Shown piece by piece: positions 8,159 to 17,562 of a stretch of 64,000 bases of DNA. The notes beneath the pieces were generated by a model. The model was not told the origin of the DNA, searched no databases, and saw only the letters and a program-made list of their open reading frames with translations. Numbering within the stretch: the stretch's first letter is position 1; each line of letters starts with the position of its first letter. The translations under genes and the position numbers were made by a program. The stretch comes from Chryseobacterium sp. JAH (GTDB lineage Bacteria > Bacteroidota > Bacteroidia > Flavobacteriales > Weeksellaceae), in NCBI RefSeq assembly GCF_001507335.1, contig NZ_LMAH01000002.1:558001-622000 (forward strand), read 5' to 3'.

Positions 8159-9241
8159 ATGTGGGAAACCTACCTTGTTCTAAGTACTTTATTATTGATT
8201 TTAACTGTATTACCAAAAATTCCAAGTCCGCATTGGATTTTTCGCTTTCCTGATTTTGGTAAAATTCAAATTACCTATTTTCTTATTGTAACGTTTGTTC
8301 TAGGATTTATCATCGAAAAAACCGAATATTTCTGGTACATCCAAAGTTTATTATTGGCCATGATTATTTTTCATGGAATCACTTTAATCAAGTATACTCC
8401 GCTTTATAAAGTCAAGAAACATGCACAAACTGAAAATTCATCACAGAAATATCATTTCATCTCTGCAAATGTATATCAGTTCAATACAGATTTTGACAAA
8501 TTTATCCAGCTGATCAAAAGAAACAAGCCCGAAATCTTTCTTACGATGGAAAGCAATAGTGATTGGGAGCAAGCGTTGAAGGTTTTGGAGAAAGAGTATC
8601 CATTTCAACATAAAGTCACACTTGAAAATACGTACGGAATGCATTTTTATTCAAAAATGAAAATTGAAAAATCTAAAACGCATTTTTTTGTAGCGGATGA
8701 TATTCCTAGCATTGAGGCACATTTGAAAACTGAAGATGGATTTGAATTCGTTTTTTTTGGCGTTCACCCACCACCACCAAGTCCAACCGAAGAAGAAACG
8801 TCAAAAGAAAGAGATGGTGATTTGCTAAGCGTTGCAAAACATGTAAAAGATATTACAAAACCAGTGATTGTGGTTGGGGATTTTAATAATGTCGCATGGT
8901 CAAAATCATCTATTCTATTCAGAAAAACAAGTCATCTAATAGATCCTAGAGTGGGTCATGCTTTCGTATCAACGTTTCATGCAAAATCTCGTCTGCTGAG
9001 ATTTCCTATTGATCTGATGTTTCACAGTGAGGATATTTTTATAAAAGATTTAAAAACACTAGAAAATTTCGGTTCAGATCACCTTCCTGTATACTGCGAA
9101 TTTTTTATCGACCATCACAACGACGATCAGGAAGAACGTGTAGAACAGGCAGACTCTGAAGAAATCGCCCAAGCTGAAGAAATTATTGAAGAAGGGAAAA
9201 AAGAAGATGGACAGCGTGATGCGGTAGTAACCGAGGATTGA
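8159..9241 (+). CDS. Membrane-anchored endonuclease/exonuclease/phosphatase (EEP) family protein
   Basis: A 360-residue protein. Residues 1-90 form three hydrophobic helices. Residues 100-315 are an EEP (DNase I-like) domain with FISANVYQFN, the acidic FLTMESNSDW, VVGDFNNVAW and the terminal GSDHLPVYCEF, which together supply the usual Asn, Glu, Asp-x-Asn and Asp-His catalytic set. An acidic tail of about 45 residues, rich in Glu and Asp, follows. The family hydrolyses phosphodiesters or phosphomonoesters; with this topology the domain probably faces the periplasm. Substrate unknown. Confidence 0.88.
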   Translation: MWETYLVLSTLLLILTVLPKIPSPHWIFRFPDFGKIQITYFLIVTFVLGFIIEKTEYFWYIQSLLLAMIIFHGITLIKYTPLYKVKKHAQTENSSQKYHFISANVYQFNTDFDKFIQLIKRNKPEIFLTMESNSDWEQALKVLEKEYPFQHKVTLENTYGMHFYSKMKIEKSKTHFFVADDIPSIEAHLKTEDGFEFVFFGVHPPPPSPTEEETSKERDGDLLSVAKHVKDITKPVIVVGDFNNVAWSKSSILFRKTSHLIDPRVGHAFVSTFHAKSRLLRFPIDLMFHSEDIFIKDLKTLENFGSDHLPVYCEFFIDHHNDDQEERVEQADSEEIAQAEEIIEEGKKEDGQRDAVVTED

Positions 9242-9340
9242 TTTTTTCACTCCTTTTAAAGTTACCTCCTTTTGGGGACAAGAATTTTTGACGGGATGGT
9301 TATGATAACTTTCGGCTGAACTCATGCATGTTCATTTCAC

Positions 9341-9367
9341 AAAAAAAAGTGGACCTAAGTCCGCTTT
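9341..9367 (-). terminator. Terminator downstream of the mvaD gene
   Basis: On the minus strand, AAAGCGGAC, a 4-base loop and GTCCACTTT form a 9-bp stem with one mismatch, followed by an uninterrupted T-run. It lies 17 bases beyond the mvaD stop codon. Confidence 0.65.
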
Positions 9368-9384
9368 AGTTGATATTCATATTA

Positions 9385-10443
9385 TTAAAAAGTCATTATA
9401 TCCTTCACCACCCCATTCTTCTGAGTGTGCTGCAGTAATTCACTTTCAATAAAAGTTTTTATTTTTTCTTCTGATCCATCATTCGGAAATAACAGGTGAA
9501 CATTCGCTCCTGCATCCAAAGTGAAGAATAAAGGTAATTCTGTTTCTCTTCTAAAATCCCAGATTTTATTGATGACTTCTAAGGTTCCGGTTTTCATTAA
9601 AATAAAAGCAGGATCACTCATCATCATCATTGCGTGAAGCGTTAAGGCCTCATGTTCCACCAACTTGATAAAGCCTTTGAGATCACCATCCTTTAGGATT
9701 TCTTTCATTGGAACGAAATTTTCTCTCGCTTCCTGAAATCTTCTTTCTGCATAAGGATTGGTGTTCATCAAACCGTGGCCGACTGTTGAGGAAACACTTT
9801 TTACACCTTCATGAATCAGTAAAACCCAATCATTAAAATCTTTAAATATGGGATGAATTTCATCATCAGAATATTTTACCGCAAACAAATCTGAACTCCC
9901 TTCAACCACATCAGATTCACCCCATACAACGAGTCCATTGTACAAACTTCTGCATGCGCTTCCACTTCCTAATCTTGCTAAAAAAGACGCCTTTTGTAAT
10001 GATTCTTCGTCAGAATTTTTTCCTGAAAATGTTTCATCTAATTTTATCAAACATTTGGCAATGGCTCCGAAACCTGAAGCTGAACTTGCAATTCCAGAAC
10101 TATGGGGAAAGGTATTCTCCGTTTTAATGATATATTTCCCTTTTAATATCCAAGGGAGATACTGTTCGATATTTTTAAAATATTTTTCTATTTTCTCTGC
10201 AAATTTCACTTCTTCATTACCCGATAAAAATGTCTTTACAGAAAATACTTCATTAGCAGAAAATTCAATCGTTGTATTCGTCTTACAATGATTTAAAGTA
10301 TAACTGATGCTTGGATTTGCAGGAATCTGATCTTTGTATTTTCCCCAGTATTTAATTAAGGCAATATTGGAGGGACAGCTTTCTGAAACTGCTGTCGATT
10401 GTATGTTAAAATTTTCTTTTCCTAAAAAATCCTGTGTTGTCAT
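9385..10443 (-). CDS. mvaD: Diphosphomevalonate decarboxylase (GHMP kinase family)
   Basis: A 352-residue cytosolic enzyme. It shows the opening SCPSNIALIKYWGK, the Gly/Ser-rich phosphate loop PHSSGIASSASGFGAIAKCL near residue 113, and SACRSLYNGLVVWG near residue 157, all typical of (di)phosphomevalonate decarboxylases. The enzyme makes isopentenyl diphosphate in the mevalonate pathway, so this organism probably uses that route. The other mevalonate genes are not in the window. The related mevalonate-3,5-bisphosphate decarboxylases look similar, so the exact substrate is not certain. Confidence 0.9.
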   Translation of the reverse strand: MTTQDFLGKENFNIQSTAVSESCPSNIALIKYWGKYKDQIPANPSISYTLNHCKTNTTIEFSANEVFSVKTFLSGNEEVKFAEKIEKYFKNIEQYLPWILKGKYIIKTENTFPHSSGIASSASGFGAIAKCLIKLDETFSGKNSDEESLQKASFLARLGSGSACRSLYNGLVVWGESDVVEGSSDLFAVKYSDDEIHPIFKDFNDWVLLIHEGVKSVSSTVGHGLMNTNPYAERRFQEARENFVPMKEILKDGDLKGFIKLVEHEALTLHAMMMMSDPAFILMKTGTLEVINKIWDFRRETELPLFFTLDAGANVHLLFPNDGSEEKIKTFIESELLQHTQKNGVVKDIMTF

Positions 10444-10473
10444 AACTTATAAATTATCTTTCAAATAATTTCA

Positions 10474-10560
10474 CCCTTTCAGGGCTTATTCTATAAAATC
10501 TAGTCTAAATATTCATGGGTTTCACCCAGTTCTTATGAAGGTCGCAGTTCAGGCCTCGCC
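10474..10560. repeat. Possible remnant of a Bacteroidota intergenic repeat
   Basis: The gap between two minus-strand genes holds ACCCTTTCAGGGCTTATTCT and CATGGGTTTCACCCAGTTCT, each with a small CCC/GGG hairpin. I recognise similar 'gggtttcaccca' stretches as dispersed Bacteroidota repeats, from memory only. No complete mobile element is present. Confidence 0.35.
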
Positions 10561-10566
10561 CAAAAC

Positions 10567-12327
10567 CTAATACATTTTTTCAACTAAATCCGCATATTTT
10601 TTCAGCACCACATTTCTTTTTACTTTCAATGTCGGTGTGATTTCTCCGCTGCTGATTTCAAATTCTGAAGGCATTAAAGTGAACTTTTTCACCTTTTCAT
10701 AATCCGAAAGTTCATGCTGCAATTCTTTAATTTTATCTTTATAAAAATCGACAATTTCTTTCTTTTGAACAATTTCTTCCCAATTGGTAAACGGAATATT
10801 ATTTTTGCTTATATAATCCTTTAAAAACTCAAAATTTGGAACGATCAACGCTGATACAAACTGTCGTCCTTCAGCAATCAAAACAATCTGCTGAATAAAA
10901 TTATTGTTGGTCAGAATATTCTCAATCTGTTGCGGAGCAATGTATTTTCCATTTGAAGTTTTCATCAGATCTTTGATTCGGTCTGTGATAAACAGATTTC
11001 CGTTGTCATCAATTTTTCCGGCATCTCCCGTTTTAAACCAACCATCTTGGGTAAAAACTTTTTCAGTTTCTTCCGGTTTTTGGTAATACCCTTTCATAAT
11101 TCCGTTTCCTTTTGCCAGAATTTCTTCATTTTCTCCGATACGAAGTTCAACTCCAGGTAAAGGTTTTCCACAAGACCCATGTTCAAAATGAGTAAAAGGG
11201 AAAGCGGTTAAAGTTGCTGTAGTCTCTGTCAAACCATAACCAACCGTGATGTGCAGTCCCATTGCTTCAAACAATTGCGTCACATCGGGCGAAACAGAAG
11301 CACCACCGCATGGCATAAACCAAAGTCTTCCGCCCATTTTTTGTTTCACTTTGCTGAACACTAAAGTATTTGCAAGAGAATGTTTCAGCATCAATCCAAA
11401 AGGAACTGATTGTTCTACTCTTTTTAATTCTGCGGTCTGTTTTCCTACTTCCAGGGCCCAATCGAAGATTTTCTTCTTGAATGACGGACCATCTTTTGCT
11501 TTTTCTAACACTCCTGCATATACTTTCTGGAAAAATCTAGGAACAGCACACATCATTGTAGGCTTCACTTCTTCCAAAGTTACCGCAATATCCTTAGGAT
11601 CTTCCAGAAAATAGACTCTTGCACCACCGTAAAGGCAGAGTAAGCTCCAACATCTTTCGAAAACGTGAGTCAGTGGCAAAAAGGCTAATGATAGTTCTTC
11701 TTCGAAATTTTTAAACTTAAAAAACTCAAAATGAGCATCAAAAGATTTAATAAAATTGCCGTGCGTGAGCATCACTCCTTTTGGAGTTCCTGTAGTTCCT
11801 GAGGTATAAATAATCGTCGCTAAATCATCAAATTCTTTCTTTACAATCTCCAGTTTTGGGGAAGATTTAGCAATAAAATCTTCTAAATAAAAAGTATTTT
11901 CTTTTTTTACCCAAACTGCTTTTTTAGAAACGATGATGGTCTGAAGGCTGTTTTCTTTTTGAACAATTTCAAATGACGCATCGTACTGCACTTGGTTCCC
12001 AACCAGAATAATTTTTGCCTGAGAATCGCTGATGATATATTCTGCCTGTTCGGCATTATTGGTAGAATAAATCGGAACTGTAATCGCTCCGATTGACATC
12101 GCTGCCAAATCAAAAATCAGCCATTCAGCAGAATTGTCTGCGTAGATGGCGACTTTATCGTTTTCTTCTACTCCGTTATTTTTTAACGCGTTTGCGGTTT
12201 TGTAGATAATTTCGCTGAATTTTTTCCAACTCAATTCTTTCCATCCTTCTTTATTTTTAAAACCAACAGCTGATTTATATGGATGTTTTTCAGCATTTTT
12301 ACTGATAATTGCCTCTGCAAGATTCAT
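10567..12327 (-). CDS. AMP-forming long-chain acyl-CoA ligase family protein
   Basis: A 586-residue adenylate-forming enzyme. Key motifs are the P-loop-like IIYTSGTTGTPKGVMLTHGN near residue 171, GYGLTETTATLT near residue 361, and TGDAGKIDDNGNLFITDRIK near residue 435, with the catalytic-Lys region KTSNGKYIAPQQIEN. It activates a fatty acid with ATP and CoA, most like FadD15-type enzymes, probably at the inner face of the membrane. Its ATG overlaps the stop of the upstream SDR gene by one base (TAATG), so the two are translationally coupled. Confidence 0.93.
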   Translation of the reverse strand: MNLAEAIISKNAEKHPYKSAVGFKNKEGWKELSWKKFSEIIYKTANALKNNGVEENDKVAIYADNSAEWLIFDLAAMSIGAITVPIYSTNNAEQAEYIISDSQAKIILVGNQVQYDASFEIVQKENSLQTIIVSKKAVWVKKENTFYLEDFIAKSSPKLEIVKKEFDDLATIIYTSGTTGTPKGVMLTHGNFIKSFDAHFEFFKFKNFEEELSLAFLPLTHVFERCWSLLCLYGGARVYFLEDPKDIAVTLEEVKPTMMCAVPRFFQKVYAGVLEKAKDGPSFKKKIFDWALEVGKQTAELKRVEQSVPFGLMLKHSLANTLVFSKVKQKMGGRLWFMPCGGASVSPDVTQLFEAMGLHITVGYGLTETTATLTAFPFTHFEHGSCGKPLPGVELRIGENEEILAKGNGIMKGYYQKPEETEKVFTQDGWFKTGDAGKIDDNGNLFITDRIKDLMKTSNGKYIAPQQIENILTNNNFIQQIVLIAEGRQFVSALIVPNFEFLKDYISKNNIPFTNWEEIVQKKEIVDFYKDKIKELQHELSDYEKVKKFTLMPSEFEISSGEITPTLKVKRNVVLKKYADLVEKMY

Positions 12328-13343
12328 TATTTATTAGTCAGCTTTTTTTCGTTAATATAATTGTTGAGATGGAAATCTACACTTTCCTGAACGGGAATAA
12401 ATTCAAAATTCAAAACTTTTTTTACTTTTTCATTTGAAATGATACTTGAAGAAGTCACCGCTTCGATATTGGTTTTGGTTGCCATTTTCAGTTGTGGAAT
12501 CAGCCATCCAAAAAAGAAATTGAGCCATCTTCCGGTGTTGAGAATTCCTTTTGAAAGAATGCTCGAGTCTTTTAAACCCAGTTTTCTTCTGATTTGGTTC
12601 CCGATCTCTGTATATTTTTTGTTTTCAGAAATTAAAATATACCGTTCTCCAAATTTGTCTTTCTCCATTAAATCAGTGGCAGCTTTTGCAACATCCCGAA
12701 CGTCTACATAATTTGATCCGCCCGAAAATGTAAAAGCATTTTTCTCAAAAGTCGGGAATATATCGCCACTGCTTTTTCCCCAATTTCCGGTTCCGACAAT
12801 CATTCCCGGATTGATGATGATGGTATTTAAGCCTTCTGCTGAAGCTCTCCACACTTCCATTTCAGAAAGATGTTTTGAAATTGCGTAGGCAGAATGTTCA
12901 ATCTTGGGATTAAAATCTGAATTCTCATCCAGTTCTCCCTGATCATTAAAACTATCTAAGACAGCAATTGAACTTACATGAAGAAATTTCCGGACACCTG
13001 AATCTTCGCATACAAACAAGAGATTCTCTGTACCTTTGATATTGGTGTGATACATTTCCTTTTCATCTTTTGGATGAAAACTGACTTTTGCAGCACAGTG
13101 ATATACTTCCGTAACGTCTTTCAAAGCATTTTGTAAAGAATGAATATCATCAAAATCGACATCGATCCATTCAATTTGGTTGAAAAAAGTATCGGAATTT
13201 TCTGTGTAAAACTGATAAGAATGTTTTACTTCGCTGATGTTGCTGGACGGTCTTTTTGCAGCACGCACTTTTTCACCTTTTTTCAAAAGTTCCAAAACGA
13301 TTACTCTGCCTAAAATTCCTGTAGCACCTGTTACGAAAATCAT
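12327..13343 (-). CDS. NAD(P)-dependent epimerase/dehydratase family (extended SDR) protein
   Basis: A 338-residue cytosolic protein with the Rossmann nucleotide site VTGATGILGRVIVLELL at the start and the catalytic YAISK at about residue 153. The layout resembles 3-beta-hydroxysteroid dehydrogenase/dihydroflavonol reductase-like SDRs. Substrate unknown. The partnership with the acyl-CoA ligase immediately downstream (1-base overlap) suggests a role in acyl or lipid metabolism, by inference. Its promoter box lies four bases from the ATG. Confidence 0.9.
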   Translation of the reverse strand: MIFVTGATGILGRVIVLELLKKGEKVRAAKRPSSNISEVKHSYQFYTENSDTFFNQIEWIDVDFDDIHSLQNALKDVTEVYHCAAKVSFHPKDEKEMYHTNIKGTENLLFVCEDSGVRKFLHVSSIAVLDSFNDQGELDENSDFNPKIEHSAYAISKHLSEMEVWRASAEGLNTIIINPGMIVGTGNWGKSSGDIFPTFEKNAFTFSGGSNYVDVRDVAKAATDLMEKDKFGERYILISENKKYTEIGNQIRRKLGLKDSSILSKGILNTGRWLNFFFGWLIPQLKMATKTNIEAVTSSSIISNEKVKKVLNFEFIPVQESVDFHLNNYINEKKLTNK

Positions 13344-13347
13344 GCGA

Positions 13348-13355
13348 CAAATATA
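13348..13355 (-). promoter_or_regulatory. -7 box TATATTTG directly before the SDR gene
   Basis: A perfect TAnnTTTG box on the minus strand, separated from the ATG at 13343 by four bases (TCGC). Transcription would begin at or next to the start codon. A -33 TTG at the right spacing is not obvious because the phytase-operon terminator occupies the space. Confidence 0.6.
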
Positions 13356-13358
13356 ATG

Positions 13359-13387
13359 AAAAATCCTGCTTCATTTCTGAAACAGGA
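13359..13387 (-). terminator. Terminator of the TonB receptor-phytase operon
   Basis: On the minus strand a 10-bp stem (TCCTGTTTCA with TGAAGCAGGA, one G-U pair) closes a GAAA tetraloop and is followed by TTTTT. It lies 27 bases after the phytase stop codon. Confidence 0.85.
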
Positions 13388-13413
13388 CGTAAGATCAAAA
13401 TTGTATAAAAAAA

Positions 13414-14448
13414 TTATTGCGCCTTTTTTATTTGCTCTTCAATTTTGCGCCAATCATAATAATGAAAAACCTTCCCGTTACTCATGGCTACAAAAACGCC
13501 TTTTGGAAAACGATCTCCCAACGGTATTGCGGTAACCTCTGAACCGTCGCTTTCACTTGTTGAAAATGGAATTTCTGCAATTTTTCCTTTTGCCGGATTT
13601 TCTCTCAGATACACATTGAAAGTATCTGCCTGCTGATTAGAAATTAAAATATATCCTTTCCCTGGTTCTGTCGGATAAATAGAAATTCCTTCTATATCAC
13701 TTTTAAATTCATCTTGCCCAAATAATAAAATTTCTTCATCCCCTTTTAAAGGATCTGCATAATAAACATGAACGCCAAACTGCTCATCAGAGTAATAGAT
13801 GAATCCTAATTCAGCATCTACAGCAATACTTTCAATCTCCTTTAATCCGCTGAACTTTCCGAATTTTCTCACAACCTCAGCTTTGATTTTACCCTGGTCA
13901 TCAGAAAGTTTATACTGCCACAGGTATTGACCACTAGGGCCGGTTTTTCTTCCAACAATCACATAAATCTCATTTGATTCAGGATTTTTGTATAAAGAAA
14001 TTCCCATTGGTGAACGGAGCTCCTCTCCATCAAAAACTGAAAATTCACCAATTTCTTTTAAATCCGGCACCGAATAAATTTTCACTTTTTCGGTATCTCT
14101 TTCTGTGACTACAGCAAAATCGAATGATTTTCCATTTAGAGAAAGTCCGTATCCAATATCCACATTATTGGGGCGACCCAATCCTGCTACTTTATTAATA
14201 ATTTTTCCTTCCAGATCGAAAGCGTATAAACCACCACCCGTCTGTTTATCTGTTCCAACAATAATGCTTTTCGATGCATCAACAGGATTGATCCAAATTG
14301 CGGGATCATCTGTATCGAACATTACTTTTTCTGTAACGACATCAGGCTTTAAAGCATTTCTATTCTTTTGAACTACTGAACAGGAAGTCAACAAAGCCAG
14401 CATGCCAAGCACCGCAAAACTATTTCTTATCGATATTCTTTTATTCAT
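13414..14448 (-). CDS. Lipoprotein phytase (beta-propeller 3-phytase)
   Basis: A 344-residue beta-propeller phytase that releases phosphate from phytate. The signal ends in LALLTSC (lipidated Cys near residue 23), so it is anchored in the envelope. Family motifs are DDPAIWINP near residue 46, KQTGGGLYAFDLEGK, GRPNNVDIGYGL and AVVTERD, which hold the calcium and phosphate ligands. It starts 2 bases after the TonB receptor gene ends, so the pair forms one operon for capturing organic phosphate. Expression is probably phosphate-dependent, but I could not identify a Pho box. Confidence 0.93.
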   Translation of the reverse strand: MNKRISIRNSFAVLGMLALLTSCSVVQKNRNALKPDVVTEKVMFDTDDPAIWINPVDASKSIIVGTDKQTGGGLYAFDLEGKIINKVAGLGRPNNVDIGYGLSLNGKSFDFAVVTERDTEKVKIYSVPDLKEIGEFSVFDGEELRSPMGISLYKNPESNEIYVIVGRKTGPSGQYLWQYKLSDDQGKIKAEVVRKFGKFSGLKEIESIAVDAELGFIYYSDEQFGVHVYYADPLKGDEEILLFGQDEFKSDIEGISIYPTEPGKGYILISNQQADTFNVYLRENPAKGKIAEIPFSTSESDGSEVTAIPLGDRFPKGVFVAMSNGKVFHYYDWRKIEEQIKKAQ

Positions 14449-14450
14449 TT

Positions 14451-17276
14451 TTAAAAATCAAATTTTAATCCCAAAGTAAATCTCGGCATGTAATATTCCA
14501 TCTGCATGGTTCTGTTTTTCTCACCCTGATAATAACGCAACGGCTGATTGGTCAAATTATTAGCCTCTGCAAAAATTCTCATAAAGCTAGTCACTGCGAA
14601 AGATACATTAGCATCGAGAAAAGTCTGTTTATCATAATAACGGTCTTCGAAATCTGTAGAACCAAACTCATCCAGATATGCTGCTGCATGATTGAGAGAC
14701 AATCGCGCTGTAATTTTTTTATTCTCCCAAGAAAGAGATGAATTAAACATATGAGGTGCAGTTCCAGGTAGCATCACATTTGTTCTCAAATCACCATCTG
14801 CATTGTAAACGCCTTTTGCTTTAGATTTGGTATAGGTGTAATTTAAATAAACTCCAAAGTGTGAGAGAAAGCCAGGAAGAAAATCAAGCTGTCTCTGAAC
14901 TGCTGCTTCAAAACCGTACACCTGAACCGATTCACCGTTTTGAGGAAGTACTAAAGTATAGTTTTGTCCGTTTTCCAATGTATTTTCTACACCTGGAAAC
15001 ATTTGTGCAAATTTGTCTCTGTTGAAGCTCTGATCTCTGTAATCGTAAATAAAATTGTTGATCTTTTTATAGAAACCTCCTAAAGATAAAATCCCGACTG
15101 ATTTGAAATAATATTCTCCCATCACATCATAATTGTGTGCATATGAAGCCTTCAAATCAGGATTTCCGGCAGAAACCTCTCTGTCATTTGGTAGAATATT
15201 GACGTACGGGGAAATTTTAAAATAACCCGGCCTTGCCAAAGCCGTAGAATATGCAGCTCTTACAACCAAATCTTTAGCAGGAGTATATTTAAAAGCAATA
15301 CTTGGCAACCAGTTGGTGTACTGACTTTCAATACTTCTGCTTCCGGTAAGATTTTCTTCATCCTCCACCACATTTCCGGTGTAGTCAATCTGAGTATTTT
15401 CAACTCTTACTCCCACAATCATTGACAGTTGATCTGTGAAATTTTGATCCCATCGTAAATATCCTGCGTAAATTTTTTCGTTTGCCGAATAATTTTCTGA
15501 AAGAAATTCTGAAGGCTCACTTGAACCTTCGAAAGAAGAAGAATTTAAATTTTGATTTCCTAAATAGGTGTTGCTGGCAAAAAATCCAGGCGCATATGAA
15601 GAATTGGGATTAAATCGTCCATTCCAATTAACAAGATCAGCCTGTCCTAAATGATCCATGAAGTTTCCGGTAGGCTCGTACGAAAAGAAATCATTTTCAC
15701 GTTTCTTGAATTTTAATCTGGCTTTCCCGCCAAATCTCAAACGGCCTTTCTGATTTTCAATAATAGAAAAAGGGACTCTGAAATTCAATCTTCCCGTGAT
15801 TTCTTCTTCATAAGTTAAACCATTCTGCTGGCTTAATCCGTCAAAAGCATATTGATCAAGCCCTACTTGATTTTGTAGGGTAAACATTGGTTTTTTTGTA
15901 GAAAAGTTACTTCCTAACCTAATGTTTTCACCATTATCAGCGGTTTCAGCTTCGTATGAAATATATCTTTCCTCAGGTCTCTGCTCCTCTGCTTTTGAGT
16001 AAGACGCGCCCCAATCCATCTCCAGTTTGCTTCCGATGACATGATTTCCGAGTATAGAATAATTTTGCATAATCTGTCTTTCGAGACGTCTTGCATCATT
16101 TAATTTATTATTGATTCCACCTTTGGTTTCACGGTTCAGCACCGCATTAAACCCTGAGATATTGGTTTCGGAAGCATCAGAATAAATAGGCTCAATATCT
16201 TTAAATCTAAGACGGTATCTGTTTTCCCAATCGTCTCTCCAATTGTACAGGGCTGAAATTCTGATGTTATTTTTATCGTTAAATTTAAAATCAAGATCAG
16301 TTCCTATACTTTTTCTTTCGCGTTTCACATCATACTTTCGGATATCCATTTCTTCCATGTAAATGTTTCCTGCGTCATCTTTCGCCCAAACCCCTTCCAC
16401 ATTATCAGAACCATAATCGTTGTTATTGTAAGAACCGTTAAGAACCAATCCTAATTTCCCTTCTGCAAACCTGTTGCTGTAGACAAAACTGTCTGCAAAT
16501 AGTGCTTTTGAACGAATAGGATTATATCCTGAAGCCGTAGAAATTGAAATTCTCTCTTTTGTAGCTGCAGTTCTGGTAATTAAATCTACTGATCCTCCAA
16601 TAGCGTCAGCGTCCATATCAGAAGTCAGTGTTTTATTCACCTCAACAATCTGAATCATATCTGAAGGAATAAGATCCATCTGCACATTTCTGTTGTCTCC
16701 TTCCGCAGACGGAATCCTGTTTCCGTTTAATGTTACGGAATTCAATTCCGGAGCCAGACCTCTGATGATGATATTTCTTGCTTCACCCTGATCATTCTGC
16801 ATAGTAATTCCAGGAACTCTTTTTAAAGCATCACCAATATTGGCATCCGGGAATTTCCCCATTTGATCAGCCGAAATTACATTGGTAATATTGGCATTGC
16901 TTTTTTGCTTATTCAGAGCACGAGCTTGGTTTTGAAGCGCAATCCCTTTTATCTTAACTTCTGAAATAAGCTGTTCTTTTCTGGTGAAAACAATATTCTG
17001 CTTTGTATTTTTATCTGAATCTACTAAAATCTGAATCTCTTTTTGACCATATCCCAAATAATCTACATTCAAGGTATAATTTCCGGAAGGAACGTTCAGA
17101 AAAACAAAATTACCGTGCTCATCCGAAACTGTAAAAATATTTCCTGGACTTAAGGTAATCTTTGCTCCGGGAAGTGCTATCTGAGAATTATCATTGATGT
17201 TTCCTGAGACTGTACCTTTCTGTGCAAAAACAATCATTGAAGCACACAGCAACACGGTGCATAAAACTTTCTTCAT
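14451..17276 (-). CDS. TonB-dependent outer-membrane receptor with carboxypeptidase-like regulatory domain
   Basis: A 941-residue receptor. After a signal peptide (cleavage after FAQ) comes a carboxypeptidase-D-like beta-sandwich (about residues 22-105, GTVSGNINDNSQIALPGAKI), then a plug domain (NVISADQMGKFPDANIGDAL, then GITMQNDQGEARNIIIRG) and a 22-strand barrel ending in the aromatic LGLKFDF. It imports a bulky nutrient using TonB energy. Since the phytase gene follows after 2 bases, the likely cargo is phytate or its breakdown products (inference). A minus-strand -7 box TAGTTTTG is at 17296-17303. Confidence 0.95.
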   Translation of the reverse strand: MKKVLCTVLLCASMIVFAQKGTVSGNINDNSQIALPGAKITLSPGNIFTVSDEHGNFVFLNVPSGNYTLNVDYLGYGQKEIQILVDSDKNTKQNIVFTRKEQLISEVKIKGIALQNQARALNKQKSNANITNVISADQMGKFPDANIGDALKRVPGITMQNDQGEARNIIIRGLAPELNSVTLNGNRIPSAEGDNRNVQMDLIPSDMIQIVEVNKTLTSDMDADAIGGSVDLITRTAATKERISISTASGYNPIRSKALFADSFVYSNRFAEGKLGLVLNGSYNNNDYGSDNVEGVWAKDDAGNIYMEEMDIRKYDVKRERKSIGTDLDFKFNDKNNIRISALYNWRDDWENRYRLRFKDIEPIYSDASETNISGFNAVLNRETKGGINNKLNDARRLERQIMQNYSILGNHVIGSKLEMDWGASYSKAEEQRPEERYISYEAETADNGENIRLGSNFSTKKPMFTLQNQVGLDQYAFDGLSQQNGLTYEEEITGRLNFRVPFSIIENQKGRLRFGGKARLKFKKRENDFFSYEPTGNFMDHLGQADLVNWNGRFNPNSSYAPGFFASNTYLGNQNLNSSSFEGSSEPSEFLSENYSANEKIYAGYLRWDQNFTDQLSMIVGVRVENTQIDYTGNVVEDEENLTGSRSIESQYTNWLPSIAFKYTPAKDLVVRAAYSTALARPGYFKISPYVNILPNDREVSAGNPDLKASYAHNYDVMGEYYFKSVGILSLGGFYKKINNFIYDYRDQSFNRDKFAQMFPGVENTLENGQNYTLVLPQNGESVQVYGFEAAVQRQLDFLPGFLSHFGVYLNYTYTKSKAKGVYNADGDLRTNVMLPGTAPHMFNSSLSWENKKITARLSLNHAAAYLDEFGSTDFEDRYYDKQTFLDANVSFAVTSFMRIFAEANNLTNQPLRYYQGEKNRTMQMEYYMPRFTLGLKFDF

Positions 17277-17295
17277 ATCTAAAATTTTGATAGCA

Positions 17296-17303
17296 CAAAA
17301 CTA
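17296..17303 (-). promoter_or_regulatory. Candidate -7 box for the TonB receptor-phytase operon
   Basis: TAGTTTTG on the minus strand fits TAnnTTTG and is 19 bases before the start codon. No convincing -33 TTG is seen at normal spacing, so this promoter may need an activator. The rest of the 286-base gap up to 17562 holds no gene that I can support. Confidence 0.4.
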
Positions 17304-17562
17304 TAAGATTAGAGATCGTCCGCGTTTAATACAACCTTACCAATAAATGAATAAATCTTTACGAAAAGTCGATTAATAAAGCCTTTTGTAAACGCTATGT
17401 TATTCTTTGATTAAAAATAACTTAATCATTTTTTGCGAAAAAATGGCAAACTCAACACAATATACTATTAGTGAAAGAGTTAAAGTTCAGAAGTGAGAGA
17501 AAGTAAAATATATCACTAATGTGACGATATTAATAAAGCTTCATTTCCCACAAAGCAGATTA

